Assembly (NCBI GenBank): GCA_039028935.1
Contig: JBCCHD010000001.1
Coordinates: forward strand, 216,598 to 280,597
Direction of reading: 5' to 3'
Length of the DNA: 64,000 bases
DNA from: Pseudomonadota bacterium
GTDB lineage: Bacteria > Pseudomonadota > Gammaproteobacteria > Steroidobacterales > SZUA-146
Shown: in pieces, positions 28,997 through 37,184 of the stretch
How positions within the stretch are numbered: position 1 is the first letter of the stretch
How the letters are laid out: each line of letters opens with the position of its first letter
Position numbers and translations under genes: made by a program
The notes under the pieces: generated by a model
The model's input: only the letters and a program-made list of their open reading frames with translations
Database searches by the model: none
Told to the model about the DNA's origin: nothing

Positions 28997-30853
28997 TTGA
29001 ACGATCTTGAAAAAATAAAGAACATCCTTTTCGGTAACGAAAAGAAAGCCCTGGATTCCTTGGTGCGGCGTCTAGAGCGACCGGAAGCACGAACCGCGGA
29101 TGTCGCCGACGTTCTCCCCGATGCTGTCACCCGCAGTTACAACACAGACGAGCGCCTGGGTAAAGCACTCAGCCAGCCACTCGAGTCCACGCTCAGCGAA
29201 GCCATTCGACGCGAACCCAAAAAATTTGCCGATGCTTTGTTTCCCGTGATGGGGCCGGCGATTCGTAAGGCCATCAGCGAAGCGATTAAATCCACACTGC
29301 AAACCATCAACACGGCCATCGAAGAGAAATCGATTGGCAACCGAATTCGCGCGGCACGTGCCGGCGTGCCGCTTGCGGAGTACGTGTTTCTCAAGAGCGT
29401 GGTCTACCGCGTTGATGAAGTGTATCTGGTCGACCCCGAGTCCGGTCGCCTCATTCATTACCTGCACCATCGGGACGTTGACAGCAAAGACGAAGACGCG
29501 GTGTCGGCCATGCTCACCGCTATACAGGACTTTGTACGCGATTCGTTTAGCAAAGGCACCGGCGGCGGGTTGCAGCGTGTGGCGATTGATGAGTACACGG
29601 TATTGGTCTCGCAGGGGCCTCATGCCATGTTGGCGTGTGTTGTGCGCGGCGGGCCACCGCAGTCGCTGTTGACCAATATCGACGCCGCCAACGAGCGCGT
29701 GCATCTGCGTCACGCGGAGGCGCTTGCCGAGTTCGACGGACAGGCCGGCAGTATCGCCGGGTTGGATGCGGAGCTTGAAACACTGTTGCAGGTGCAAAAA
29801 CAGGAGACGGCGGCCACTCGTCCGCTGTTCGGCTGGAAGTCGAAACTGCTGGCGCTCGGGGTGTTGCTGTTGGTGGGCTATTTGATAGCAAACGCCTGGA
29901 CGGTGAATCAAAAAATGCGCGCGCTGGCCGATCTTGTGCGCGCCACTCCCGGTATTCTCACGACCGAGTTGGCGCGTGACGGTCATCGCGCCATTGCGAT
30001 TGAAGGGCTTCGTGATCCGCTCGCGCCACAGCCGCTTGATTTGGCGCGCCAAGTGGGCATCGATCCCAAACACTTTACGGCGAGCTTTCTGCCCTTTCAA
30101 TCGTTGGAAGCGGCGATAATCGAGCAGCGTGCGCAGTCCACACTCGAGCCGCCGGCGGGCGTGTCATTAACGTTTGAAGACGGCACACTGTCCGCGAACG
30201 GCAGTGCGGCGGCGGGATTTCGCGAGCGGTTTATCAATCTTGCGCCATTGCTCGGCGGCGTGACGGACGTCGACGCGACGCAGTTGCGTTTAGATGATGC
30301 CTCACTACTCAAGTCGCTTGAGCAGGCGCTGGAACCGCCGCCGACGGTCGATCTGAGCGTGACGCAGGCGGTCGCCGTCGTGTCGGGTTCGGCGCCGCAG
30401 GCGTGGCACGATAAACTCCAAACCGTCAAAACGCTGGTGCCTGGCATCACTGATGTAAATCGAAAAGCGCTCAAACTCGAAGAGCGGGTCACGTTAGCCG
30501 GCCTGGTGGCATCGCTGCATAATCGAGCGGTGTTTTTTTCCTCGGGTGATCAGCTGGTGCCTAATCAAGAGGCGCAGATCAATCGCACCGCGACACGACT
30601 GCGCTCGTATGAGGAACTGGCGATCGGTCTGGGACTCAAACCTGTTGTGCGAGTCATTGGCGAAGTCGATGGGAGTGGCGATCCGCGTGTCAACGAGTCG
30701 TTGATGGCGCGGCGCGCGAGCGTCTATCGAGAGGCGCTCATCGCGTATGGCGTGAATGCTGCGTTGCTTCGTATTGAGGCCTCTGCCGTACCTCAGTCCG
30801 AAGTGGTTGATCCTGCCAAGCGCCGGGCCATCATCAAAATGTCATCACAATAA
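28997..30853 (+). CDS. OmpA/MotB-like membrane protein with a cytoplasmic roadblock/longin-like region
   Basis: 618 residues. N-terminal KIKNILFGN motif, then a helical region (DVLPDAVTRS, PVMGPAIRKAI). An alpha/beta domain (about 130-225; YRVDEVYLVDPESGRLIHYL ... MLTAIQDFVRDSF ... YTVLVSQGPHAML) resembles roadblock/longin sensor folds. One membrane span follows (about 281-301). Beyond it are two related segments of about 50 residues (starting PPAGVSLTF and PPPTVDLSV, BON-like in pattern) and a C-terminal OmpA-like domain (about 510-610, FFSSGDQLVPNQ ... MARRASVYREALIAYGV). No signal peptide, so the N-terminus is cytoplasmic. Start is TTG 28997. Similar proteins are often annotated simply as OmpA family. 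It probably links the GTPase to the cell wall; this is inference. Confidence 0.75.
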   Translation: MNDLEKIKNILFGNEKKALDSLVRRLERPEARTADVADVLPDAVTRSYNTDERLGKALSQPLESTLSEAIRREPKKFADALFPVMGPAIRKAISEAIKSTLQTINTAIEEKSIGNRIRAARAGVPLAEYVFLKSVVYRVDEVYLVDPESGRLIHYLHHRDVDSKDEDAVSAMLTAIQDFVRDSFSKGTGGGLQRVAIDEYTVLVSQGPHAMLACVVRGGPPQSLLTNIDAANERVHLRHAEALAEFDGQAGSIAGLDAELETLLQVQKQETAATRPLFGWKSKLLALGVLLLVGYLIANAWTVNQKMRALADLVRATPGILTTELARDGHRAIAIEGLRDPLAPQPLDLARQVGIDPKHFTASFLPFQSLEAAIIEQRAQSTLEPPAGVSLTFEDGTLSANGSAAAGFRERFINLAPLLGGVTDVDATQLRLDDASLLKSLEQALEPPPTVDLSVTQAVAVVSGSAPQAWHDKLQTVKTLVPGITDVNRKALKLEERVTLAGLVASLHNRAVFFSSGDQLVPNQEAQINRTATRLRSYEELAIGLGLKPVVRVIGEVDGSGDPRVNESLMARRASVYREALIAYGVNAALLRIEASAVPQSEVVDPAKRRAIIKMSSQ

Positions 30854-30871
30854 AAAAACAGGGGCGTCACT

Positions 30872-31378
30872 TTGGCTGAGCTCACAAAAAAAGTATGTAT
30901 CATCGGCGATTTCGCTGTTGGTAAAACCAGTTCCGTCGCGCGTTGTGTCAACAACGTGTTTTCCGAAAAATACCTCACGACTGTGGGCGTTAAGATCGAT
31001 ACGAAAGAACTGTCACTGAGCAATCGAAGCGAACCGGTTAAGCTTGTGATTTGGGATATTGCCGGCACCGATCGTTTTTCGGCGGTTGAGTTTTCATACC
31101 TGCGCGGATCAAACGGCTTCATTTTGGTGATTGACGGCACGCGACAACACACGCTGGATGTGGCGAAAAAACTGCGTGCTGAGGCGTTTGAACGCTACGG
31201 TGAGCAACCGTGCGTGACGTTGATCAATAAGTCGGACCTGGAGGACGAGTGGCAAATCAGTGACGAGATGGTCGCTGAACTCGACGAACAAGGTTTCATG
31301 CCGTTTGTGACGAGCGCTAAAACCGGCGCGAATGTCGAGGCGGCGTTCACGCGCTTGGCCGAGTTGGTTGTGGACTGA
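30872..31378 (+). CDS. Ras/Rab-like small GTPase
   Basis: 168 residues, a single G domain. G1 is GDFAVGKTS (residues 12-20), G2 the Thr of LTTVGVK, G3 WDIAGTDRF, G4 NKSD and G5 TSAKTG. The WDxAG-DRF form and overall length are nearer Rab than MglA. At the Ras Gly12, Gly13 and Gln61 positions it has Phe14, Ala15 and Thr, respectively, so GTP hydrolysis should differ from Ras. Start is TTG 30872, with GGGGCG just upstream. It lies 18 bases after the OmpA-like gene and two bases before the hybrid kinase, so the three are coupled. Prokaryotic Ras-like proteins of unassigned function are known in several phyla. Confidence 0.9.
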   Translation: MAELTKKVCIIGDFAVGKTSSVARCVNNVFSEKYLTTVGVKIDTKELSLSNRSEPVKLVIWDIAGTDRFSAVEFSYLRGSNGFILVIDGTRQHTLDVAKKLRAEAFERYGEQPCVTLINKSDLEDEWQISDEMVAELDEQGFMPFVTSAKTGANVEAAFTRLAELVVD

Positions 31379-31380
31379 TC

Positions 31381-32934
31381 GTGTCGCTACCGTCCGCTGT
31401 TTCTCGTTACTTATTTCGTCTCGATCGAATTCAACGTCAGGCGCTGTGCCTCATGGTCGATGACCGCTATCGCGTTCATGAGGCGTGGGGAGATTGGCAA
31501 GGAATGGGTGTGTCAACGACACTCGATACCGACGCACGCGAGCTCGTTCCCGCACTGCATGGATTGCCGCTCGATGAGGTGGCCGTGCTTGAGTTTGTCG
31601 GGTTGCCCGGTGCAGGGACCTTCGATTTGCATGTGTTTACCGAGGGTAGCGACCGTTTTGTGTTGTTGTTGCCCTGCGATGCCGCCGAGCGACGCACCGC
31701 TGACATGCAGCAGGTGGCCAATGAAGTGCGCTTGCTCAACGAGCGACAAACTCGTTTGCTTAAAGAGCTTGAGGAGGCCCGTGCGGACCTCGAGGAAAAG
31801 AAACGCCAAGCTGATCATGCCAGTGCCATTAAATCACGGTTTATTGCGAGCATGTCACACGAGTTTCGTACCCCGCTGACATCGGTTATTGGCTATACCG
31901 AACTATTGCTGTCGGACCCAGGGACAGACGACATGAGTATGTCGCACGCCAGCGCCATACGACGATCGGCACACCATTTGTTGTCGATGGTCGACAACAT
32001 TCTCGACCAAGCTCGGATCGAAGAGGGTAATGTCGCGATTCGACTGGCGGCAATGAATGTACGTCAGGTGACGGACGACATCACGGCGATGCTCGCACCG
32101 CTTGCCGCAGAGAAGTTTTTGGGTTTTGCCGCGTTTGTGGCGCCCGATGTGCCCAAATGGGTGTATACGGACGAAGTTCGCGTGCGGCAAATATTGGTAA
32201 ACCTCGTGGGCAACGCGATCAAATTCACCGACACGGGTTCGATTCGGCTCGAGATCACGTGGCAATCCGATCGTCTGACTTGTGTGGTTATCGATACCGG
32301 TCCCGGCATCGAACCCGATCAGCAGGCACTGATCTTCAACGCGTTTCATCGGGTGAATGGCCAAGACACAAAGCGCGGTACAGGACTTGGGCTGAACATC
32401 ACGGCGCGTTTGGTTGAGTTGCTCAAAGGCACCGTTGCACTCGCATCGCAGCCAGGGCACGGCAGCACGTTTACCGTGGAGCTACTGGCGCCCATTTCAG
32501 AACCTGAGGCGTTGACGGCTGACCCCAGTGTCAGTGCACAAGGGGGCAATGCTCGGGTGATGGTCGTGGAGGACGATCCTGATTTGGTGGAGCTACTGAG
32601 TTTGTTTTTGGCGCGCGGTGGCTACGACGTAGTGCTTGCGCATGATGGCCAGCAGGCGATCGACGTGGCGTTGAGTGAACAGCCTGATTTGGTGCTGATG
32701 GACGTCAATATGCCGGTCATGGATGGCTTGTCAGCCGCGAAGGCACTGCGAAGCGAAGGCTATCAAAAGCCGGTGATCGCCTTGACCGCAAGTTTGAGTG
32801 TCAATGATCGCGATCAAGCCTTCGACTATGGGTGCGATGGCTATTTGGTCAAACCAATTAGCATGCCCGAGCTGCTGTCATCGGTTGAGCGATACCTCAA
32901 CGAAGCGGCTCAGAGCGCCGAGGCGATACGATGA
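31381..32934 (+). CDS. Cytoplasmic hybrid histidine kinase with C-terminal receiver
   Basis: 517 residues. The N-terminal 110 residues form a PAS-sized domain I do not recognise. A short coiled coil (115-148), a HisKA domain with SHEFRTPLTSVIGY (His160), a HATPase domain (N box NLVGNAIKF, G1 DTGPGIE, G2 GTGLGLNI) and a receiver (VVEDDPD ... LMDVNMPVMDG ... YLVKPI) follow. No membrane span, so it senses an intracellular signal. GTG 31381 starts two bases after the GTPase stop. With no HPt of its own it probably passes phosphate to the operon's HPt protein. The stop overlaps the start of miaE (ATGA). Confidence 0.9.
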   Translation: MSLPSAVSRYLFRLDRIQRQALCLMVDDRYRVHEAWGDWQGMGVSTTLDTDARELVPALHGLPLDEVAVLEFVGLPGAGTFDLHVFTEGSDRFVLLLPCDAAERRTADMQQVANEVRLLNERQTRLLKELEEARADLEEKKRQADHASAIKSRFIASMSHEFRTPLTSVIGYTELLLSDPGTDDMSMSHASAIRRSAHHLLSMVDNILDQARIEEGNVAIRLAAMNVRQVTDDITAMLAPLAAEKFLGFAAFVAPDVPKWVYTDEVRVRQILVNLVGNAIKFTDTGSIRLEITWQSDRLTCVVIDTGPGIEPDQQALIFNAFHRVNGQDTKRGTGLGLNITARLVELLKGTVALASQPGHGSTFTVELLAPISEPEALTADPSVSAQGGNARVMVVEDDPDLVELLSLFLARGGYDVVLAHDGQQAIDVALSEQPDLVLMDVNMPVMDGLSAAKALRSEGYQKPVIALTASLSVNDRDQAFDYGCDGYLVKPISMPELLSSVERYLNEAAQSAEAIR

Positions 32935-33563
32935 GCGCCCGACCGTTGCGGCAGGACAGCGGGACCGAGGTCAACGCCTTTTTGGCAGTGCCGACGTCCG
33001 ATGAATGGGTGGCGTGGGCGCTTGAAAACGAAGCGGCATTGCTTTGGGATCATGGCAATTGTGAGAAGAAGGCCGCCTCAACGGCGCTGCAACTGCTTTA
33101 TCGCTACCCGCAAAATGACGCGTTGGTTTATCGCATGTCGCGATTAGCGCGGGAAGAACTGCGTCATTTTGAACAGGTGCAAAAGCTCATCAAGCAGCGT
33201 GGCCACGAGTTTGTGCTGGTGCCAGCGGCTAAGTACGCGGCCCGACTGCTCAAAGCCGTGCGAACGCATGAACCGCAGCGACTCATCGATCAGCTCATTA
33301 TTGGCGCCTTTATTGAGGCGCGCAGCTGCGAGCGCTTTGCGCGGGTGGCACCGAACCTCGACGCGCCGCTCAAAAAGTTCTACCTGGGCTTGATGGAGTC
33401 GGAAGCGCGACATTTTCGCGAGTATCTCACGCTCGCCGAGCCGCTTTGCCAAACTGACGAACTCGATGCACGCATTGCGTTTTTTCGTGCGCTAGAAGCC
33501 GATGTTATTTCAGAGCCGGACGACGTGTTTGCGTTTCACAGTGGTCCACCACGCAACGAATAG
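32931..33563 (+). CDS. miaE: tRNA-(ms2io6A37) hydroxylase
   Basis: 210 residues. Non-haem diiron monooxygenase that hydroxylates ms2i6A37 in tRNAs reading U-initial codons. Metal ligands sit in two helical pairs: WDHGNCEKKAAS and REELRHFEQV, then IEARSCERF and ESEARHFREY. The ATG overlaps the hybrid-kinase stop as ATGA, indicating translational coupling. Its function has no obvious link to the signalling operon, apart from oxygen dependence as a possible signal; that is speculation. About 180 bases without a recognisable gene follow before lpxH. Confidence 0.92.
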   Translation: MSARPLRQDSGTEVNAFLAVPTSDEWVAWALENEAALLWDHGNCEKKAASTALQLLYRYPQNDALVYRMSRLAREELRHFEQVQKLIKQRGHEFVLVPAAKYAARLLKAVRTHEPQRLIDQLIIGAFIEARSCERFARVAPNLDAPLKKFYLGLMESEARHFREYLTLAEPLCQTDELDARIAFFRALEADVISEPDDVFAFHSGPPRNE

Positions 33564-33740
33564 GCCATTTTTGTCGTACAGCGCCTCCCCGTTTGTGTCG
33601 GCATCGGATCGACCACGCCCGCCGGCAATGCGCGTCCACCCAAATGGCTCAAGCGCGAACCCACTGTCTGGCAAACCATCGCGATGAGGGGCGAATCGAT
33701 CCCGTGCTCGGCATCGTTGATCGCGCGGGGAACGGTTGGG

Positions 33741-34607
33741 TTAGCGAGGTAGGCGCTGCAGTTCGGCACCTTGCGCTGACCAGTACAGAACGCTGCCGTG
33801 TTCGAACCAATCGCCCAGCACAATGCGCTGATGGGTCTGCTGCTCGTATTCGATTGTGTGCACTCTAGGTCGATGGGTGTGACCGTGCAATAGGATCTTC
33901 ACGTCATGACGAGCAAATGCATCACGGACGGCGTCGGCGTTGACGTCCATGATGTCCTCGCTTTTGCTCGACATTTCCGACGCGCTGGCCGAACGCAATT
34001 GTTTGGCCAGGTCCAGGCGCTGCGGCACACTCATGGCCAAGAGGTTGGCCTGAAAATCGGGGTTGCGTAACGTGGCGCGTAGCGTTTGATAGTCGGTGTC
34101 ATCGGTACAGAGTGTGTCACCGTGCATAAGCAGCAGGCGTGTTCCATAGCAGCTGATCACCGTTTCATCGGGCAGCACCGTGAGGCCGCAGGCGTCGGCA
34201 AACGCACTGCCAATCAGAAAGTCGCGATTACCGTGTGTAAAGAAAATGGCAATGCCGCGCGCAGTCACGCCGCGCAATACTTCGATCATCGCGTCGCCGG
34301 TTTCCCCCGGTGCATCATCTCCGATCCAGGCTTCGAACAAATCGCCAACGATATAAAGGTTTTCGGTGGTGGAGGGAAGCGCGTTGAGAAAATCGAAAAG
34401 CTGTGCAGTGATCTCTGGTCGTGTGGGATCAAGGTGTACATCGGATAAAAACACCGTATGCGGGTCAGTCGAGAAATCTCGGCCGACGGCGCTACTGATC
34501 GCCTCAGTTTGTTTGAGCAGCGCAACGGCACCGTCTCCGGAGTGGTTGGCGTGCTTGATTGACGGGCGTGCGTTCAAGAACGAACCGTGTACGGCAGGTT
34601 GAACCAC
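33741..34607 (-). CDS. lpxH: UDP-2,3-diacylglucosamine pyrophosphatase (lipid A synthesis)
   Basis: Metallophosphoesterase that makes lipid X in lipid A synthesis at the inner membrane. Motifs: FLSDVHLD (DxH), YIVGDLFEAWIGDD (GD), THGNRDFLIG (GNRD), LLMHGDTLCTDD and LLHGHTHRP (GHTH). The frame from GTG 34607 gives 288 residues, about 50 more than usual. The conserved part starts at GTG 34454 (MFLSDVHLD), giving 237 residues as in E. coli, but neither has a good ribosome-binding site. The upstream cyclophilin gene ends five bases before GTG 34607. Confidence 0.9.
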   Translation of the reverse strand: MVQPAVHGSFLNARPSIKHANHSGDGAVALLKQTEAISSAVGRDFSTDPHTVFLSDVHLDPTRPEITAQLFDFLNALPSTTENLYIVGDLFEAWIGDDAPGETGDAMIEVLRGVTARGIAIFFTHGNRDFLIGSAFADACGLTVLPDETVISCYGTRLLLMHGDTLCTDDTDYQTLRATLRNPDFQANLLAMSVPQRLDLAKQLRSASASEMSSKSEDIMDVNADAVRDAFARHDVKILLHGHTHRPRVHTIEYEQQTHQRIVLGDWFEHGSVLYWSAQGAELQRLPR

Positions 34608-34612
34608 AGGGG

Positions 34613-35236
34613 CTACTTGCGCAGTTTTGCCGATTTGAGCATCACGGTTTCAAGGGGTACGTCGGATGGGAAACTGCCCTTCGAGCCGGTCTTAACCGCG
34701 CCGATTTTGTCGAGCACATCCAATCCTTCGATGACCTCACCAAACACGGTGTAGCCCCACCGTTTTTCGCTTGGGTCGAGGCTGTGATTGTCGACAAGAT
34801 TGATGAAGAACTGGGACGAAGCGGTGTGGGGCGGACCGAGCCGCGCCATGGCGATCGTGCCGCGGTAGTTACGCAGACCATTGCCCGATTCGTTAGGAAT
34901 TTCAGGCTTAGTGGGTTTTTCGGCGAAGTCGCTATCATAGCCACCGCCTTGGACCATGAAGTCGCCGATCACGCGATGAAAAATGGTGCCGTTATAGTGG
35001 CCGCTGCGTACATATTCGACAAAGTTCTTTACCGTGATGGGCGCGCGACGGCCATTGAGTTCGAGCACGATCGTGCCCAGGGTAGTTTCCATTTCAATGA
35101 TCGGAAAGGTTGGAATACGCGGCGTGCGTTTTTTCTTGGCGGGCTCCTGGGCGTGGGCACCGGTTGAGAACAACAGCGATAACATAATGCCAGCCAGCCA
35201 GCGGTGAGCAACAAAAGTGGATACAGCCTGTTTCAT
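34613..35236 (-). CDS. Periplasmic peptidyl-prolyl cis-trans isomerase, cyclophilin type
   Basis: 207 residues. A signal peptide (WLAGIMLSLLFSTGAHA, cleavage near AHA-QE) precedes a cyclophilin domain with FHRVIGDFMVQGG, the active-site Arg in HRV, and ASSQFFINL. It is nearer PpiA in being exported, although gene order (before lpxH, divergent from cysS) is that of ppiB. Predicted to aid folding in the periplasm. The 200 bases up to cysS must hold both divergent promoters; I see no strong consensus there. Confidence 0.9.
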   Translation of the reverse strand: MKQAVSTFVAHRWLAGIMLSLLFSTGAHAQEPAKKKRTPRIPTFPIIEMETTLGTIVLELNGRRAPITVKNFVEYVRSGHYNGTIFHRVIGDFMVQGGGYDSDFAEKPTKPEIPNESGNGLRNYRGTIAMARLGPPHTASSQFFINLVDNHSLDPSEKRWGYTVFGEVIEGLDVLDKIGAVKTGSKGSFPSDVPLETVMLKSAKLRK

Positions 35237-35436
35237 AAGTTGAGTTCCTCTAGAGAGTGCCAGGTCGTCTGTTCGTGGCGGAGCGCCTCTTCGGTCCGCC
35301 TGTCGGTCTTGCCAATCGCCCGGTTTACGCTACCATCTGCCGACGCGCTCCACGCTTGGAGGCGAAGACGGCCGGTGAGTTCCCGCGCAATAATCAATAA
35401 ATGTGTCCGCCCCTAGGGGCCAACAGCAGGTGTCGC

Positions 35437-36819
35437 ATGACCATTCAATTGTACAACAGCCTGAGTCGGCAAAAGGAAACCTTCGAGCCGATGGTGCCTG
35501 GCAGGGTCGGAATGTATGTCTGCGGCCTGACGATCTATGATCACAGTCATCTTGGACACGCGCGCATGCTCACTGCATTTGACGTCATCGCGCGGCATTT
35601 CTCGGCGGAAGGCTTTGAGGTTACCTATGTCCGCAATATCACGGACATCGATGACAAGATTATTCAGCGCGCTGCCGAGAATGGCGAGACCGTTGACGAA
35701 CTAACGGCGCGATTTACGGCGTCGATGCACCAGGATTGCGACGACCTGGGCCTTTTGCGCCCGACCATCGAGCCGACTGCGACAGGCTCGATCGCCGAGA
35801 TCATCGCCATGATTGAGGTGCTGGAAGCGAAAGGGTTTGCCTATCAGGGTAGCAACGGCGACGTATTTTACGCGGTCAAGAAGTTTGCGCCGTACGGCAA
35901 GTTATCGGGCAAGCAGATTGACGATCTCCGCGCGGGTGAACGTGTGGATGTGGACGACGCCAAGCGTGATCCGCTCGATTTTGTTTTGTGGAAAGCGGCC
36001 AAGCCTGGTGAGCCAAAATGGGATAGCCCGTGGGGCGAGGGCCGACCCGGCTGGCATATCGAGTGCTCTGCCATGTCAACCACCCATCTTGGTAATGAGT
36101 TTGATATTCACGGTGGCGGCATGGATCTGCAGTTTCCGCATCACGAAAACGAGATTGCGCAAACGTGTGCAGCGACCGGTCAAGATTTTGCGCGGTATTG
36201 GATGCATAACGGTTTTGTCCAGGTCGACAATGAAAAAATGTCCAAATCGCTGGGCAACTTTTTTACCATTCGCGACATCATCAAGCTCTACAAACCGGAA
36301 GAAATTCGGTTGTTTTTGCTCAGCGCACATTATCGTAAACCGATAAACTTCTCCGATGGCGAGTTAAATCAGGCGAGCACGAATCTAACCCGGCTGTATC
36401 TGTCGTTGCGTGGTCTTACTGACGGCACGCCGCCGGTTGAAGAATCCTACACCGAGCGGTTTCGAGCTGCGATGAATGACGACTTCAACACCGCTGGTGC
36501 GATGTCGGTCCTGTACGAGCTGGCGCGCGATATCAACGTCGCCCGTGAGCGTGATCGCGATCAGGCGGCTGACCTGGCGGCACTGCTCAAGGTACTCGGT
36601 GGCCGCTTGAATATCCTTCAGGCCGATCCGGAGGCTCAGTTGCGCGGCGATTCAGGGGACGGACCGTCGGATGCGGAAATCGATGAGATGGTGGCAGAAC
36701 GGACGGCGGCGAAAGCCGCCAAAAATTGGGCGAAGGCAGACGCGATCCGCGAGACGCTCTCCGCCCAAGGAATTGTGCTGGAAGACAGCGGCAACGCCAC
36801 TACCTGGCGGCGACAATGA
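35437..36819 (+). CDS. cysS: Cysteinyl-tRNA synthetase
   Basis: 460 residues, class I synthetase. HIGH-type motif HSHLGHARML, zinc ligands including Cys in MYVCGLTIYDH and HIECSAMSTTHLG, and KMSKSLGN. ATG 35437 (MTIQLYNSL) is the family start, with AGCAGG nine bases upstream; the frame is open from 35401. Four tRNA genes and tig follow, the conserved order in Pseudomonas-like genomes. Confidence 0.97.
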   Translation: MTIQLYNSLSRQKETFEPMVPGRVGMYVCGLTIYDHSHLGHARMLTAFDVIARHFSAEGFEVTYVRNITDIDDKIIQRAAENGETVDELTARFTASMHQDCDDLGLLRPTIEPTATGSIAEIIAMIEVLEAKGFAYQGSNGDVFYAVKKFAPYGKLSGKQIDDLRAGERVDVDDAKRDPLDFVLWKAAKPGEPKWDSPWGEGRPGWHIECSAMSTTHLGNEFDIHGGGMDLQFPHHENEIAQTCAATGQDFARYWMHNGFVQVDNEKMSKSLGNFFTIRDIIKLYKPEEIRLFLLSAHYRKPINFSDGELNQASTNLTRLYLSLRGLTDGTPPVEESYTERFRAAMNDDFNTAGAMSVLYELARDINVARERDRDQAADLAALLKVLGGRLNILQADPEAQLRGDSGDGPSDAEIDEMVAERTAAKAAKNWAKADAIRETLSAQGIVLEDSGNATTWRRQ

Positions 36820-36902
36820 CCCCGGTGGGCGGTCGTTCGCAGCGCGATTTTGTCGCGCAGACCGAACGCTGAAAAGGTCTGAAATTTACGGCTTTTTGCT
36901 TG

Positions 36903-36931
36903 TTGACCTGACCTAAACCCGCACGTATTAT
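36903..36931 (+). promoter_or_regulatory. Strong sigma70 promoter for the tRNA-Pro/Arg/His cluster
   Basis: TTGACC, 17-base spacer, TATTAT, followed by a GC-rich discriminator (CCCAGTCCCGCGCG) typical of stringently controlled stable-RNA promoters. The first tRNA starts 45 bases downstream. Confidence 0.75.
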
Positions 36932-36975
36932 CCCAGTCCCGCGCGCGGCGTGTGGAACGTTTGGATCGTTATGAT

Positions 36976-37052
36976 CGGGGTATGGCGCAGTCTGGTAGCG
37001 CATCTGCTTTGGGAGCAGAGGGTCGGGAGTTCGAATCTCTCTGCCCCGACCA
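36976..37052 (+). tRNA. tRNA-Pro (anticodon TGG)
   Basis: Seven-base acceptor stem CGGGGTA/TGCCCCG, anticodon stem TCTGC/GCAGA with loop TTTGGGA, T loop GTTCGAATC, encoded CCA. 77 bases. Confidence 0.97.
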
Positions 37053-37085
37053 CCTAACTTCCTGAATTTCATTGATAAATGACTT

Positions 37086-37162
37086 GCGCCCGTAGCTCAA
37101 CTGGATAGAGCATCGGCCTTCTAAGCCGAGGGTTGCAGGTTCGAGTCCTGCCGGGCGCGCCA
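37086..37162 (+). tRNA. tRNA-Arg (anticodon TCT)
   Basis: Acceptor GCGCCCG/CGGGCGC, anticodon stem TCGGC/GCCGA with loop CTTCTAA, T loop GTTCGAGTC, encoded CCA. 77 bases; reads AGA/AGG. Confidence 0.97.
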
Positions 37163-37184
37163 CGCTTGGTGCGACAACACTATG

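Noticed and set aside
29072..30100. Long open frame antisense to the OmpA-like gene (342 codons)
   Set aside because: Composition is that of an antisense shadow, and the plus-strand protein has clear domains.
33536..33823. Possible small gene on the minus strand between miaE and lpxH
   Set aside because: It overlaps the lpxH and miaE ends, has no ribosome-binding site and shows no recognisable motif; I see nothing convincing in this gap.
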